Below, piece after piece: positions 45,493 through 60,349 of a stretch of 64,000 nucleotides of DNA. The first letter of the stretch is position 1; each line of letters begins with the position of its first letter. The notes below the pieces were generated by a model. The model was not told the DNA's origin and did not search any database. It was given only the letters and a program-made list of their open reading frames with translations. Location: NCBI RefSeq assembly GCF_003286085.1, contig NW_020825706.1, positions 4,464,001 through 4,528,000 of the forward strand, read 5' to 3'. Source of the DNA: Drosophila persimilis (lineage: Eukaryota; Arthropoda; Insecta; Diptera; Drosophilidae). The position numbers and the translations under genes are program-made.

Positions 45493-46757
45493 ATATCCGC
45501 TGTCGGAAAACTTTTCTCCGCTCACAGACATCTTATCTCCGCTGGCGGACAATTTATTTCCGCTGACGAGCTACGTTTCTCCGCCGGCAGAAAATTGATC
45601 TCCGATGGCAGAACATTTACCTCCGGCGGCGGGAAATTTATATCCCCTGCCGGACAACTTATCTCTGCCGACGAAATACGTCTCTACGCTGGCAGAAAAC
45701 TTATCTCTGCTGACGAAATACGTCTCTCCGCTGGCGGAAAACTTATTTCCGGTAGCGGGAAATCTATATCCCCTGCCGGACAACTTATCTCTGCTGACGA
45801 AATACGTCTCTCCGCTTGCAGAAAACTTATCTCTGCTGACGAAATACGTCTCTCCGCTGGCGGAAAACTAATTTCCGGTGGCGGGAAATATATATCCCCT
45901 GCCAAACAACCTATCTTTGCTGACGAAATACGTCTCTCGGCTGGCAGTAACCTTATCTCCGGTGGCGGGAAATATATATCCCCTGCCGGACAACTTATCT
46001 CTGCCGACGAAATACGTCTCTACGCTGGCACAAAACTTATCTCCGGCGGCGGGAAATCTTTATCCGCTGGCGGATAACTTATCTCCGCTGGCAGACAATT
46101 TATCTCCGCTGACGAACTACGATTCTCCGCCGCAGAAATCTTATCTCCGCTGGCAGAACATTTACTTCCGGCGGCGAAGAATTTATATCCCCTGACGGAC
46201 ATCTTATCTCTGCTGGCTTTATATTCGCTGGCGGAAAACTTTTCTCCGCTGACGAACTATGTTTCTCCACTGGCAGAAAACTTATCTCCGCTGGCAGAAC
46301 ATTTACTTCCGGCGGCGAGGAATTTATATCCCCTGCCGGACATCTTATCACTGCTGGCTTTACATCCGCTGGCGGAAAACTTTTCTCCGCTGACAAAATT
46401 CGTCTCTCCACTAGCAGAACTCTTATCTCCGGCTTCGGGAAATTTACATCCCCTGACGGACAATTTATCCCCGCTGACGAATTACGTTTCTCCGCCGGCA
46501 GAAAAGTGATCTCCGCTGGCAGAGCATTTACCTCCGGCGGCGGGAAATTTATATCCCTTGCCGGACAGCTTATCTCTGCTAACGAAATACGTCTCTCCGC
46601 TGGCGGAAAACTTACTTCCGGTGGCGGGAAATCTATATCCCCTGCCGGACAGCTTATCTCTGCTGACGAAATACCGGTGGCGGAAAACTAATTTCCGGTG
46701 GCGGGAAATATATATCCCCTGCCGGACATCTTATCTCGGATGACAAAAGAAGTCTCT

Positions 46758-48330
46758 CCGCTGGCGGAAAACTTATTTCCGGTGCTGGGAAATCTATATC
46801 CGCTGGCGGACAACTTATCTCCGCTGGCAGACAATTTATCTCCGCTGACGAAATACGATTCTCCACTGGCAGAAATCTTATCTCCGGCGGCGGGAAATTT
46901 ACATCCCCTGACGGACACTTTATCCCCGCTGACGAATTACGTTTCTCCGCCGGCAGAAGAGTGATCTCCGCTGGCAGAACATTTACCTCCGGCGGCGGGA
47001 AATTTATATCCCTTGCCGGACAGCTTATCTCTGCTAGCGAAATACGTCTCTCCGCTGGCGGAAAACTTACTTCCGGTGGCGGGAAATCTATATCACCTGC
47101 CGGACATCTTATCTCTGCTGACAAAATTCGTCTCTCCGCTGGCGAAAAACTTATCTCCGGTGGCGGGAAATTTATATCCGCTGGCGGAAAACTTTTCTCC
47201 AGGGGGGGAAATTTATATCCAGAACTTATCTCTGCTGACGAAATACGTCTCTCCGCTGGCGGAAAAGTTATCTCCGACAGCGGACAAGTTATCTCCGCTG
47301 GCGGACAATTTATCCCCGCTGACAAACTACTTTTCTCCGCTGACGAACTACGTTTCTCCGCTGGCAGAAAATTTACCTCCGGCGGCGGGAAATTTATATC
47401 CCCTGCGGACAACTTATATCTGCTGACAAAAAAACGTCGCTCCGCTGGCGGAAAACTAGTTTCCGGTGGCGGGAAATATAAATCCCCTGCCGGACAACTT
47501 ATCTCTGCTGACGAAATACGTCTCTCCGCTGGCAGAAAACTTACCTCCGGCGGCGGGAAATTTATATCCCCTGCCGGACAACTTTTCTCTGCTGACAAAA
47601 TACATCTCTTCGCTGGCGGAAAACTTATCTCCGATAGCAGACATCTTATCTTCGCTGCCGGACAACTTATCTCTCCTGACAAAATACGTCTCTCCGCTGG
47701 CGGAAAACTTATTTCCGGTGCTGGGAAATCTATATCCGCTGGCGGACAACTTATCTCCGCTGGCAGACAATTTATCTCCGCTGACGAAATACGATTCTCC
47801 ACTGGCAGAAATCTTATCTCCGGCGGCGGGAAATTTACATCCCCTGACGGACACTTTATCCCCGCTGACGAATTACGTTTCTCCGCCGGCAGAAGAGTGA
47901 TCTCCGCTGGCAGAACATTTACCTCCGGCGGCGGGAAATTTATATCCCTTGCCGGACAGCTTATCTCTGCTAGCGAAATACGTCTCTCCGCTGGCGGAAA
48001 ACTTACTTCCGGTGGCGGGAAATCTATATCACCTGCCGGACATCTTATCTCTGCTGACAAAATTCGTCTCTCCGCTGGCGAAAAACTTATCTCCGGTGGC
48101 GGGAAATTTATATCCGCTGGCGGAAAACTTTTCTCCAGGGGGGGAAATTTATATCCAGAACTTATCTCTGCTGACGAAATACGTCTCTCCGCTGGCGGAA
48201 AAGTTATCTCCGACAGCGGACAAGTTATCTCCGCTGGCGGACAAATTATCCCCGCTGACAAACTTCTTTTCTCCGCTGACGAACTACGTTTCTCCGCTGG
48301 CAGAAAATTTACCTCCGGCGGCGGGAAATT
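46758..48330. repeat. 936-bp tandem duplication
   Basis: Sequence from about 46,758 recurs from 47,694 (offset 936). Marks shared by both copies are GGTGCTGGGAAATC, GCAGAAGAGTGATCTCC (46,952 and 47,888) and TCCAGGGGGGGAAATTTATATCCAGAACTT (described here only by position, about 47,197 and 48,133). The second copy ends near 48,330. The period is 44 monomers plus 12 bases. Confidence 0.8.
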
Positions 48331-51300
48331 TATATCCTCTGCCGGACAACTTATCTCTGCTGACGAAATACGTCTCTCCGCTTGCAGCAAACTTATCTCT
48401 GCTGACGAACTACGATTCTCCACTGGCAGAAATTTTATCTCCGGCGGCGGGAAATATATATCTCCTGCCGGACAGCTTATTTCTGCTAACGAAATACGTA
48501 TCTCCGCTGGCGGAAAACTTATTTCCGGTGCCGGGAAATCTATATCCTCTGCCGGACAACTTATCTCTGCTGACGAAATACGTCTCTCCGCTTGCAGCAA
48601 ACTTATCTCTGCTGACGAACTTCGATTCTCCACTGGCAGAAATCTTATCTCCGGCGGCAGGAAATATATATCCCCTGCCGGACAACTTATCTCTGCTGAC
48701 GAAATACGTCTCTCGGCTGGCAGTAAACTTATCTCCGGTGGCGGGAAATATATATCCCCTGCCGGACAACTTATCTCTGCCGACGAAATACGTCTCTACG
48801 CTGGCAGAAAACTTATCTCCGGCGGCGGGAAATCTATATCCCCTGCCAGACAACTTATCTCTGCTGACAAAATACGTCTCTCCGCTTGCAGAAAACTTAT
48901 CTCTGCTGACAAAAAAACGTCGCTCCGCTGGCGGAAAACTAGTTTCCGGTGGCGGGAAATATATATCCCCTGCCAAACAACTTATCTCTGCTGACGAAAT
49001 ACGTCTCTCGGCTGGCAGTAAACTTATCTCCGGTGGCGGGAAATTAATATCCCCTGCCGGACAACTTATCTCTGCCCACGAAATATGTCTCTACGCTGGC
49101 AGAAAACTTATTTCCGGTGGCGGGAAACTTATATCCGCTGTCGGAAAACTTTTCTCCGCTCACAGACATCTTATCTCCGCTGGCGGACAATTTATTTCCG
49201 CTGACGAGCTACGTTTCTCCGCCGGCAGAAAATTGATCTCTGCTGGCAGAACATTTACCTCCGGCGGCGGGAAATTATATTCCGTGCCGGACATTTTATT
49301 TCTGCTAACGAAATACGTCTCTCCGCTGGCGGAAAACTTATTTCCGGTGGCGGGAAATATATATCCCCTGGCGGACAACTTATCTCTGCTTACGAAATAC
49401 GTCTCTCCGCTGGCGGAAAACTTATTTCCGGTGCCGGGAAATCTATATCCGCTGGCGGACAACTTATCTCCGCTGGCAGACAATTTATCTCCGCTGACGA
49501 ACTACGATTCTCCACTGGCAGAAATCTTATTTCCGGCGGCGGGAAATTTACATCCCCTGACGGACAATTTATCCCCGTTGACGAATTACGTTTCTCCGCC
49601 GGCAGAACATTTACCTCTGGCGGCGGGAAATCTGTATTCCCTGCCGGACATCTTATCTCGGCTGACAAAATACATCTCTCCGCTGGCGGACAACTTATCT
49701 CCGCAGACGAACTACGTTTCTCCGCCGGCAGAACATTTACCTCCGGTGGCGGGAAATATATATACCCTGCCGGACAGCTTATCTCTGCTAACGAAATACG
49801 TCTCTCCGCTGGCGGAAAACTTATTTCCGGTGGCGGGAAACCTATATCCCCTGCCGGACAACTTATCTCTGCTGACGAAATACGCCTCTCCGCTTGCAGC
49901 AAACTTATCTCTGCTGACGAAATACGTTTCTCCGCCGGCAGAACATTTACCTCCGGTGGCGGGAAATATATATCCCCTGCCGGACATCTTATCTCGGATG
50001 ACAAAAGAAGTCTCTCCGCTGGCGGAAAACTTATTTCCGGTGCCGGGAAATCTATATCCGCTGGCGGACAACTTATCTCCGCTGGCAGACAATTTATCTC
50101 CGCTGACGAACTACGATTCTCCACTGGCAGAAATCTTATCTCCGGCGGCGGGAAATTTACATCCCCTGACGGAATATTTATCCCCGCTGACGAATTACGT
50201 TTCTCCACTGGCAGCAAATTTATCTCCGCTGGCAGAAGATATACCTCCAGAGGGGGAAATTTATATCCCCTGCTGGACAACTTATCTCTGCTAACGAAAT
50301 ACGTCTCTCCGCTGGCGGAAAACTTATTTCCGGTGGCGGGAAATCTATATCCCCTGCCGGACAACTTATCTCTGCTGACGAAATACGTCTCTCCGCTTGC
50401 AGCAAACTTATCTCTGCTGACGAAATACGTCTCTCCGCTTGAAGAAAACTTATCTCCGGCGGCGGGAAATCTATATCCCCTGCCAGACAACTTATCTCTG
50501 CTTACGAAATACGTCTCTCCGCTGGCGGAACTCTTATTTCCGGTGCCGGGAAATCTATATCCTCTGCCGGACAAATTATCTCTGCTGACGAAAAACGTCT
50601 CTCCGCTTGCAGCAAACTTATCTCTGCTGATGAGCTACGATTCTCCACTGGCAGAAATCTTATCTCCGGCGGCGAGAAATTTATATCCCCGGCTTGACAA
50701 CTTATCTCTGCTAACGAAATTCGTCTCTCCGCTGGCGGAAAACTTATTTCCGGTGGCGGAAAATATATATCCCTTGCCGGACAACTTATCTCTGCTGACG
50801 AAATACGTCTCTCCGCTTTCAGAAAACTTATCTCTGCTGACGACATACGTCTCTCCGCTTGCAGAAAACTTATCTCCTGCGGCGAGAAATTTTTATCCCC
50901 AGCCTGTCAACTTATCTCTGCTAACGAAATACGTCTCTCCGCTGGCGGAAAACTTATTTCCGGTGGCGGGAAATATATATCCTCTGCCGGACAACTTATC
51001 TCTGCTGACGAAATACGTCTCTCCGCTTGCAGCAAACTTATCTCTGCTGACGAAATACGTCTCTCCGCGTGTAGAAAACTTATCTCCGGCGGCGAGAAAT
51101 TTATATCCCCGGCCTGACAACTTATCTCTGCTAACGAAATACGTCTCTCCGCTGGCGGAAAACTTATTTCCGGTGGCGGGAATATATCCTCTGCCGGACA
51201 ACTTATCTCTGCTGACGAAATACGTCTCTCCGCTTGCAGAAAACTTATCTCTGCTGACGAAATACGTCTCTCCGCTTGCAGAAAACTTATCTCCGGCGGC

Positions 51301-54300
51301 GAGAAATTTATATCCCCGGCCTGTCAACTTATCTCTGCTAACGAAATACGTCTCTCCGCTGGCGGAAAACTTATCTCCGGTACCGGGAAATCTATATCCC
51401 CTGCCGGACAACTTATCTCTGCTGACGAAATACGTCTCTCCGCTTGCAGCTAACTTATTTCCGGTGCCGGGAAATCTATATCCGCTGGCGGACAACTTAT
51501 CTCCGCTGGCAGACAATTTATCTCCGCTGACGAACTACGATTTTCCACTTGCAGAAATCTTATCTTCGACGGCGGTAAATTTACATCCCCTGACGGACAA
51601 TTTATCCCCGCTGGCAGAACATTTACCTCCGGCGGCAGGAAATCTATATCCCCTGCCGGACATCGTATCTCGGCTAACGAAATACGTCTCTCCGCTGGCG
51701 GAAAACTTATCTCCGGTGGCGGGAAATATATATCCCCTGCCGCACAAGTTATCTCTGCTGACGAAATACTTCTCTCAGCTTGCAGCTAACTTATCTCTGC
51801 TGACGAAATACGTCTCTCCGCTTGCAGAAAACTTATCTCCGGTGGCGGGAAATATATATCCCCTGCCGGACAACTTATCTCCGCTGGCAGACAGTTTATC
51901 TCCGCTAACGAACTACGATTCTCCGCTGGCAGAAATCTTATCTCCGGCGGCGGGAATTTTTTATATCCCCTGACGGACAATTTATCCCCGCTGACGAATT
52001 GCGTTTCTCCGCCGGCAGAAAACTTATCTCCGCTGGCAGAACATTTACTTATGGAGGCGAGGAATTTATATCACCTGCCGGACATCTTATCTCTGCTGAC
52101 AAAATACATCTCTTCGCTGGCGGAAAACTTATCTGCGGTAGCGGAAATGTATATCCGCTGGCGGAAAACTAATTTCCGGTAGCGGGAAATAGATATCCCC
52201 TTCCGGACAACTTATCTCTGCTGACGAAATACGTCTCTCCGCTGGCAGTAAACTTATCTCCGGTGGCGGGAAATATATATCCCCTGCCGGACAACTTATC
52301 TCCGCTGGCAGACAGTTTATCTCCGCTAACGAACTACGATTCTCCGCTGGCAGAAATCTTATCTCCGGCGGCGGGAATTTTTTATATCCCCTGACGGACA
52401 ATTTATCCCCGCTGACGAATTGCGTTTCTCCGCCGGCAGAAAACTTATCTCCGCTGGCAGAACATTTACTTATGGAGGCGAGGAATTTATATCACCTGCC
52501 GGACATCTTATCTCTGCTGACAAAATACATCTCTTCGCTGGCGGAAAACTTATCTGCGGTGGCGGAAATGTATATCCGCTGGCGGAAAACTTTTCTCCGA
52601 TAACAGACATCTTATCTTCGCTGCCGGACAACTTATCTCTGCTGACGAACTACGTTTCTCCGCCGGCAGAAAACTTATCTCCGCTGGCAGAACATTTACC
52701 TCCGTCGGCGGGAAATTTATATCCCCTGCCGGACATCTTATCTCGGCTGAAAAAATACATCTCTCCGCTGGAGGAAAACTTATTTCCGGTGGCGGGAAAT
52801 CTATATCTCCTGCCGGACAACTTATCTCTGCTGACGAAATACGTCTCTCCGCATGCAGAAAACTTATCTCCGGCGGCGAGAAGTTTATATCCCCGTCCTG
52901 ACAACTTATCTCTGCTAACGAAATACGTCTCTCCGCTGGAGGAAAACTTATTTCCGGTACCGGGAAATCTATATCCCCTGCCGGACAACTTATCTCTGCT
53001 GACGAAATACGTCTCTCCGCTTGCAGAAAGCTTATCTCCGGCGGCGAGAAGTTTATATCCCCGGCCTGACAACTTATCGCTGCTGACGAAATACGTCTCT
53101 CCGCTGGCGGAAAACTTATTTCCGGTGCCGGGAAATCTATATCCCCTGCCGGACAACTTATCTCTGCTGACGCAATACGTCTCTCCGCTTGCAGAAAACT
53201 TATATCCGGCGGCGAGAAGTTTATATCCCCGGCCTGACAACTTATCGCTGCTGACGAAATACGTCTCTCCGCTTGCAGAAAACTTATATCCGGTGGCGGG
53301 AAATATATATCCCCTGCCGGACAACTTATCTTTGCTGACGAAATACGTCTCTACGCTTGCAGAAAACTTATCTCCGGCGGCGGGAAATCAATATCCCCTG
53401 CCGGACAACTTATCTCCGCTGGCAGAACATTTACCTCCGTCGGCGGGAAATTTATATACCCTGCCGGACAACTTATCTCTGCTAACGAAATACGTCTCTC
53501 CGCTTGCAGAAAACTTATCTCCGGCGGCGAGAAGTTTATATCCCCGTCCTGACAACTTATCTCTGCTAACGAACTACGTCTCTCCGCTGGCGGAAAACTC
53601 ATCTACGGCTGCGGGAAATCTATAGACCCTGCCAGACAAATTATCTCTGCTGACAAAATACGTCTCTCCGCTTGCAGAAAACTTATCTCCGGCGGCGAGA
53701 AGTTTATATCCCCGTCCTGACAACTCATCTCTGCTAACGAACTACGTCTCTCCGCTGGCGGAAAACTCATCTACGGCTGCGGGAAATCTATAGACCCTGC
53801 CAGACAAATTATCTCTGCTGACAAAATACGTCTCTCCGCTGGCGGAAAACTTATTTCCGGTGCCGGGAAATCTATATCCCCTGCCAGACAACTTATCTCT
53901 GCTAACGAAATACGTCTCTCCGCTGGCGGAAAACTTAACTCCGGCGGCGAGTAATTTATATCCCCGGCCTGACAGCTTATCTCTGCTGACGAAATACGTC
54001 TCTACGCTGGCAGAAAAATTATCTCCGGCGGCGGGAAATCTATATCCCCTGCCAGACAACTTATCTCTGTTGACGAAATACGTCTCTCCGCTGGCGGAAA
54101 ACTTATTTCCGGTGCCGGGAAATCTATACCCCCTGCCGGACAACTTATCTCTGCTGACGAAATACGTCTCTCCGCTTGCAGAAAACTTATCTCCGGCGGC
54201 GAGAAGTTTATATTCCCTGCCAGACAACTTATCTCTGCTGACGAAATACGGCTCTCCGCTGGCGGAAAACTTATTTCCGGTGCCCGAAAATCTTTATCCG

Positions 54301-54530
54301 CTGCCGGACATCTTATCTCTGCTAACAAAATTCGTCTCTCCGCTGGCGAAAAACTTATCTCCGGTTGCGGGAAATTTATATCCGCTGGCGGAAAACTTTT
54401 CTCCACGGGGGGAAATTTATATCCTCTGCCGGACATCTTATCTCTGCTGACAAAATACATCTCTTCGCTGGCGGAAAACTTATCTGCGGTGGCGGGAAAT
54501 TCATATCCGCTTGCGGAAAACTTTTCTCTA

Positions 54531-55500
54531 GAGGGGGGAATTTATATCCCCTGCCGGACAGCTTATCTCGGCTGACAAAATACGTCTCTCCGCTTGCAGA
54601 AAACTTATCTCCGGCGGCGAGAAATTTATATCCCCTGCCGGACATCTTATCTCGGCTGACAAAATACGCCTCTCCGCTTGCAGAAAACTTATCTCCGGCG
54701 GCGAGAAATTTATATCCCCGGCCTGACAACTTATCTCTGCTGACAAAATACATCTCTTCGCTGGCGGAAAACTTATCTCCGCTGGCAGAACATTTACCTC
54801 CGGCGGCGGGAAATTTATATCCCCTGCCGGACATCTTATCTCGGCTGACAAAATACGTCTCTCCGCTTGCAGAAAACTTATCTCCGGCGGCGAGAAATTT
54901 ATATCCCCTGCCGGACATCTTATCTCGGCTGACAAAATACGTCTCTCCGCCGGCAGAAAACTTATCTGCGGTGGCGGGAAATTCATATCCGCTTGCGGAA
55001 AACTTTTCTCTAGAGGGGGGAATTTATATACCCTGCCGGACAGCTTATCTCGGCTGACAAAATACGTCTCTCCGCTTGCAGAAAACTTATCTCCGGCGGC
55101 GAGAAATTTATATCCCCTGCCGGACATCTTATCTCGGCTGACAAAATACGTCTCTCCGCTTGCAGAAAACTTATCTCCGGCGGCGAGAAATTTATATCCC
55201 CGGCCTGACAACTTATCTCTGCTGACAAAATACATCTCTTCGCTGGCGGAAAACTTATCTCCGCTGGCAGAACATTTACCTCCGGCGGCGGGAAATTTAT
55301 ATCCCCTGCCGGACATCTTATCTCGGCTGACAAAATACGTCTCTCCGCTTGCAGAAAACTTATCTCCGGCGGCGAGAAATTTATATCCCCTGCCGGACAT
55401 CTTATCTCGGCTGACAAAATACGTCTCTCCGCCGGCAGAAAACTTATCTGCGGTGGCGGGAAATTCATATCCGCTTGCGGAAAACTTTTCTCTAGAGGGG
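54531..55500. repeat. 482-bp higher-order repeat, three marker copies
   Basis: A TCTAGAGGGGGGAATTTATAT monomer recurs at 54,527, 55,009 and 55,491, exactly 482 bp apart, with near-identical satellite between. The period is 23 monomers minus one base; the poly-G run explains the lost base. Confidence 0.85.
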
Positions 55501-58082
55501 GGAATTTATATCCCCTGCCGGACAGCTTATCTCGGCTGACAAAATACGTCTCTCCGCCGGCAGAAAACTTATCTCCGCTGGCAGAACATTTACCTCCGGC
55601 GGCGGGAAATTTATATCCCCTGCCGGACATCTTATCTCGGCTGACAAAATACGTCTCTCCGCTTGCAGAAAACTTATCTCCGGCGGCGAGAAATATATAT
55701 CCCCGGCCTGACAACTTATCTCTGCTGACAAAATACATCTCTTCGCTGGCGGAAAACCTATCTGCGGTGGCGGAAATTTATATCCGCTGGCGGAAAACTT
55801 TTCTCCGATAACAGACATCTTATCTTCGCTGCCGGACAACTTATCTCTGCTGACAAAAATAGGTCTATCCGCTGGCGGAAAACTTATCTCCGGTGGCGGG
55901 AAATTCTTATCCGCTGGCGGAAAACTTATCTCCGGTGGCGGGAAATTCATATCCGCTTGCGGAAAACTTTTCTCCAGAGGGGGAAATTTATATCCCCTGC
56001 CGGACAGGCTTATCTCCGCAGACGAACAACGTATCTCCACCGGCAGAAAACTTATCTCCGCTGGCAGAACATTTACCTCCGGCGGCGGGAAATTTATATC
56101 CCCTGCCGGACATCTTATCTCGGCTGACAAAATACATCTCTCCGCTTATAGAGAAATTTATATCCCCGGCCTGACAACTTATCTCTGCAAACGAAATACG
56201 TCTCTCCGCTGGCGGAAAACTTATTTCCGGTGGCGGGAAATATTTATCCCCTGCCGGACAACTTATCTCTGCTGACGAAATACGTCTCTCCGCTGGCAGA
56301 AAACTTATCTCCGGCGGCGGGAAATCTATATCCCCTGCCAGACAACTTATCTCTGCTAACGAAATACATCTCTCCGCTGGCGGAAAACGTATTTCCGGTG
56401 CCGGGAAATCTATATCCGCCGGCAGAAAACTAATCTCCGCTGGCAGAACATTTACCTCCGGGGGCGCGAAATTTATATCCCCTGCCGGACAACTTATCTC
56501 TGCTGACAAACTACGTCTCTACGCTGGCAGAAAACTTATCTCCGGCGGTGTGAAATTTATATCCCCTAACGGACAGCTTATCTCTGCTAACGAAATACGT
56601 CTCTCCACTGGCGGAAAACTTACTTCCGGTGTCGGGAAATCTATATCCCCTGCCGGACAACTTATCTCCGCAGACGAACTACGTTCCTCCGCCGGCAGAA
56701 AACTTATCTCTTCTGGCAGAACATTTACCTCCGGCGGCGGGAAATTTATATCCCCTGCCGGACAGCTTATCTCTGCTATCGAAATACGTCTCTCCGCTGG
56801 CGGAAAACTTATTTCTCGTGGCGGGAAATATATATCCCCTTCCGGACAACTTATCTCTGCTGACGTAATACGTCTCTCCGCTGGCAGTAAACTTACTTCC
56901 GGTGGCGGGAAATATATATCCCCTGCCGGACAACTTATCTCCGCTGGCAGACAATTTATCTCCGCTGACGAACTACGATTCTCCGCTGGCAGAAATCTTA
57001 TCTCCGGCGACGGGAATTTTCTATATCCCCTGACGGACAATTTATCCCCGCTGACGAATTACGTTTCTCCGCCAGCAGAAAACTTATCTCCGCTGGCAGA
57101 ACATTTACTTATGGAGGCGAGTAATTTATATCACCTGCCGGACATCTTATCTCTGCTGACAAAATACATCTCTTCGCTGACGGAAAACTTATTTGCGGGG
57201 GCGGAAATTTATATCCGCTGGCGGAAAACTTTTCTCCGATAACAGACATCTTATCTTCGCTGCCGGACAACTTATCTCTGCTGACAAAATACGTCTATCC
57301 GCTGGCGGAAAACTTATCTCCGGTGGCGGGAAATTCATATCCGCTTGCGGAAAACTTTTCTCCAGAGGGGGAAATTTATAACCCCTGCCGGACAACTTAT
57401 CTCTGCTGACGAAATACGTCTCTACGCTGGCAGAACATTTACCTCCGTCGGCGGGAAATTTATATCCCCTGCCGGACAACTTATCTCTGCCGACAAAATA
57501 CGTCTCTCCGCTTGCAGAAAACTTATCTCCGGCGGCGAGAAGTTTATATCCCCAGCCTGACAACTTATCTCTGCTAACGAAATACGTCTCTCCGCTGGCG
57601 GAAAACTTATTTCCGGTGCCGGAATATCTATATCCCCTGCCAGACAACTTATCTCTGCTAACGAAATACGTCTCTCCGCTGGCAGAAAACTTATCTCCGG
57701 CGGCGGGAAAATTATATCCCCTGCCGGACAACTTATCTCTGCTGACAAAATACGTCTCTCCGCTGGCGGAAAACTTATCTCCGGTGGCGGAAAATTTATA
57801 TCCGCTGCCGGAAAACTTTTCACCAGAGGGGGAAATTTATACCCCCTGCCGGACAACTTATCTCCGCAGACGACCTACGTTTCTCCGCCGGCAGAAGACT
57901 TATCTCCTCTTGCAAAACATTTACTTCCGGCGACGGGAAATTTATATCCCCTGCCGGACAACTTATCTCTGCTGACAAAATACGTCTCTCCGCTGGCGGA
58001 AAACTTATCTCCGGTGGCGGGAAATTTATATCCGCTGCCGGAAAACTTATCTCTGCTGACAAAATACGTCTCTCCGCTGGCG

Positions 58083-59050
58083 GAAAACTTATCTACGCAG
58101 ACGACCTACGTTTCTCCGCCGGCAAAAAAACTTATCTCCGCTGGCAAAACATTTACTTCCGGCTGCGAGGAATTTATATCCCCTGCCGGACATCTTATCT
58201 CTGCTGACAAAATACATCTCTTCGCTGACGGAAAACTTATTTACGGTGGCGGGAAATTTATATCCCCTGCCGGACAACTTATCACTGCTGACAAAATACG
58301 TCTCTCCGCTGGCAGAAAACTTATCTCCGGTGGCGGGAAATTTATATCCGCTGGCGGAAAACTTTTCTCCAGAGGGGGAAATTTATAGCCCCTGCCGGAC
58401 AACTTATCTCTGCTGACAAAATACGTCTCTCCGCTGGCGGAAAACTTATCTCCGGTGGCGGGAAATTCATATCCCTTGCCGGACAACTTATCTCTGCTGA
58501 CGAAATACGTCTCTGCGCTTGCAGAAAACTTATCTTTGCAGACGAAATACGTCTCTTCGCTGGCGAAAAACTTATTTCCGGTGGCGCGAAATATATATCC
58601 CCTGCCGGACAACTTATCTCTGCTGACAAAATACGTCTCTCCGCTGGCGGAAAACTTATCTACGCAGACGACCTACGTTTCTCCGCCGGCAAAAAAACTT
58701 ATCTCCGCTGGCAAAACATTTACTTCCGGCTGCGAGGAATTTATATCCCCTGCCGGACATCTTATCTCTGCTGACAAAATACATCTCTTCGCTGACGGAA
58801 AACTTATTTACGGTGGCGGGAAATTTATATCCCCTGCCGGACAACTTATCACTGCTGACAAAATACGTCTCTCCGCTGGCAGAAAACTTATCTCCGGTGG
58901 CGGGAAATTTATATCCGCTGGCGGAAAACTTTTCTCCAGAGGGGGAAATTTATAGCCCCTGCCGGACAACTTATCTCTGCTGACAAAATACGTCTCTCCG
59001 CTGGCGGAAAACTTATCTCCGGTGGCGGGAAATTCATATCCCTTGCCGGA
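58083..59050. repeat. 567-bp tandem duplication
   Basis: Segment 58,086-58,650 recurs from 58,653 (offset 567, exactly 27 monomers). Both copies carry ACTTATCTACGCAGACGACC and the extra-A variant GGCAAAAAAACTTATCTCC. The two copies look the same until about 59,050. Confidence 0.8.
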
Positions 59051-60349
59051 CAACTTATCTCTGCTGACGAAATACGTCTCTCCGCTTGCAGAAAACTTAT
59101 CTCCGGCGGCGAGAAGTTTATATCCCCGGCTTGACAACTTATCTCTGCCAACGAAATACGTCTCTCCGCTGGCGGAAAACTTATCTCCGGCGGCGAGAAA
59201 TCTATATTCCCTGCCAGACAACTTATGTCTGCTGACGAAATACCTCTCTCCGCTGGCGGAAAACTTATTTCCGGTGCCGTGAAATCTATATCCCCTGCCA
59301 GACAACTTATCTCTACTAACGAAATACGTGTCTCCGCTGGCGAAAAACTTATTTCCGGTGGCGGGAAATCTATATCCCCTGCCGGACAACTTATCTCTGC
59401 TGACGAAATACGTCTCTCCGCTTGCAGAAAACTTTTCTTTGCTGACGAAATACTTCTCTCCGCTGGCGGAAAACTTATTTCCGATGGCGGGAAATGTATA
59501 TCCCCTTCCGGACAACTTATCTCTGCTGACGAAATACGTCTCTCCGCTGGCAGTAAACTTATCTCCGGTGGCGGGAAATATATATCCCCTGCCGGACAAC
59601 TTATCTCTGCTGACGAAATACGTCTCTACGCTGGCAGAAAACTTATTTCCGGTGGCGGGAAATCTATATCCCCTGCCGGACAACTTATCTCTGCTGACGA
59701 AATACGTCTCTCCGCTTGCAGAAAACTTATCTCCGGCGGCGAGAAGTTTATATCCCCGTCCTGACAACTTATCTCTGCTAACGAACTATGTCTCTCCGCT
59801 GGCGGAAAACTCATCTACGGCTGCGGGAAATCTATAGACCCTGCCAGACAAATTATCTCTGCTGACAAAATACGTCTCTCCGCTTGCAGAAAACTTATCT
59901 TTTCTGACGAAATACGTCTCTCCGCTGGCGGAAAACTAATTTCCGGTGGCGGGAAATGTATATCCCCTTCCGGACATCTTATCTCTGCTGACGAAATACG
60001 TCTCTCCGCTAGCAGTAAACTTATATCCGGTGGCGGGAAATACATATCCCCTGCCGGACAACTTATCTCTGCTGACAAAATACGTCTCTCCGCTGGCGGA
60101 AAACTTATCTACGCAGACGACCTACGTTTCTCCGCCGACAAAAAACTTATCTCCGCTGGCAAAACATTTACTTCCGGCGGCGGGACATCTTATCTCGGCA
60201 AACAAAATACATCTCTCCGCTGGCGGAAAACTTATTTCCGGTGGCGGGAAATATATATCCCCTGCCGGAAAACTTATCTCTGCTAACGAAATACGTCTTT
60301 CCGCTGGCGGAAAACTTATTTCCGGTGGCGGGAAATCTATATCCCCTGC

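Noticed and set aside
47949..50294. Long open frames in the satellite (up to about 780 codons, both strands) as protein-coding genes
   Set aside because: They begin at TTG or GTG, overlap other equally long frames on both strands, end at monomer indels and follow automatically from a repeat unit that is a multiple of three without stops.
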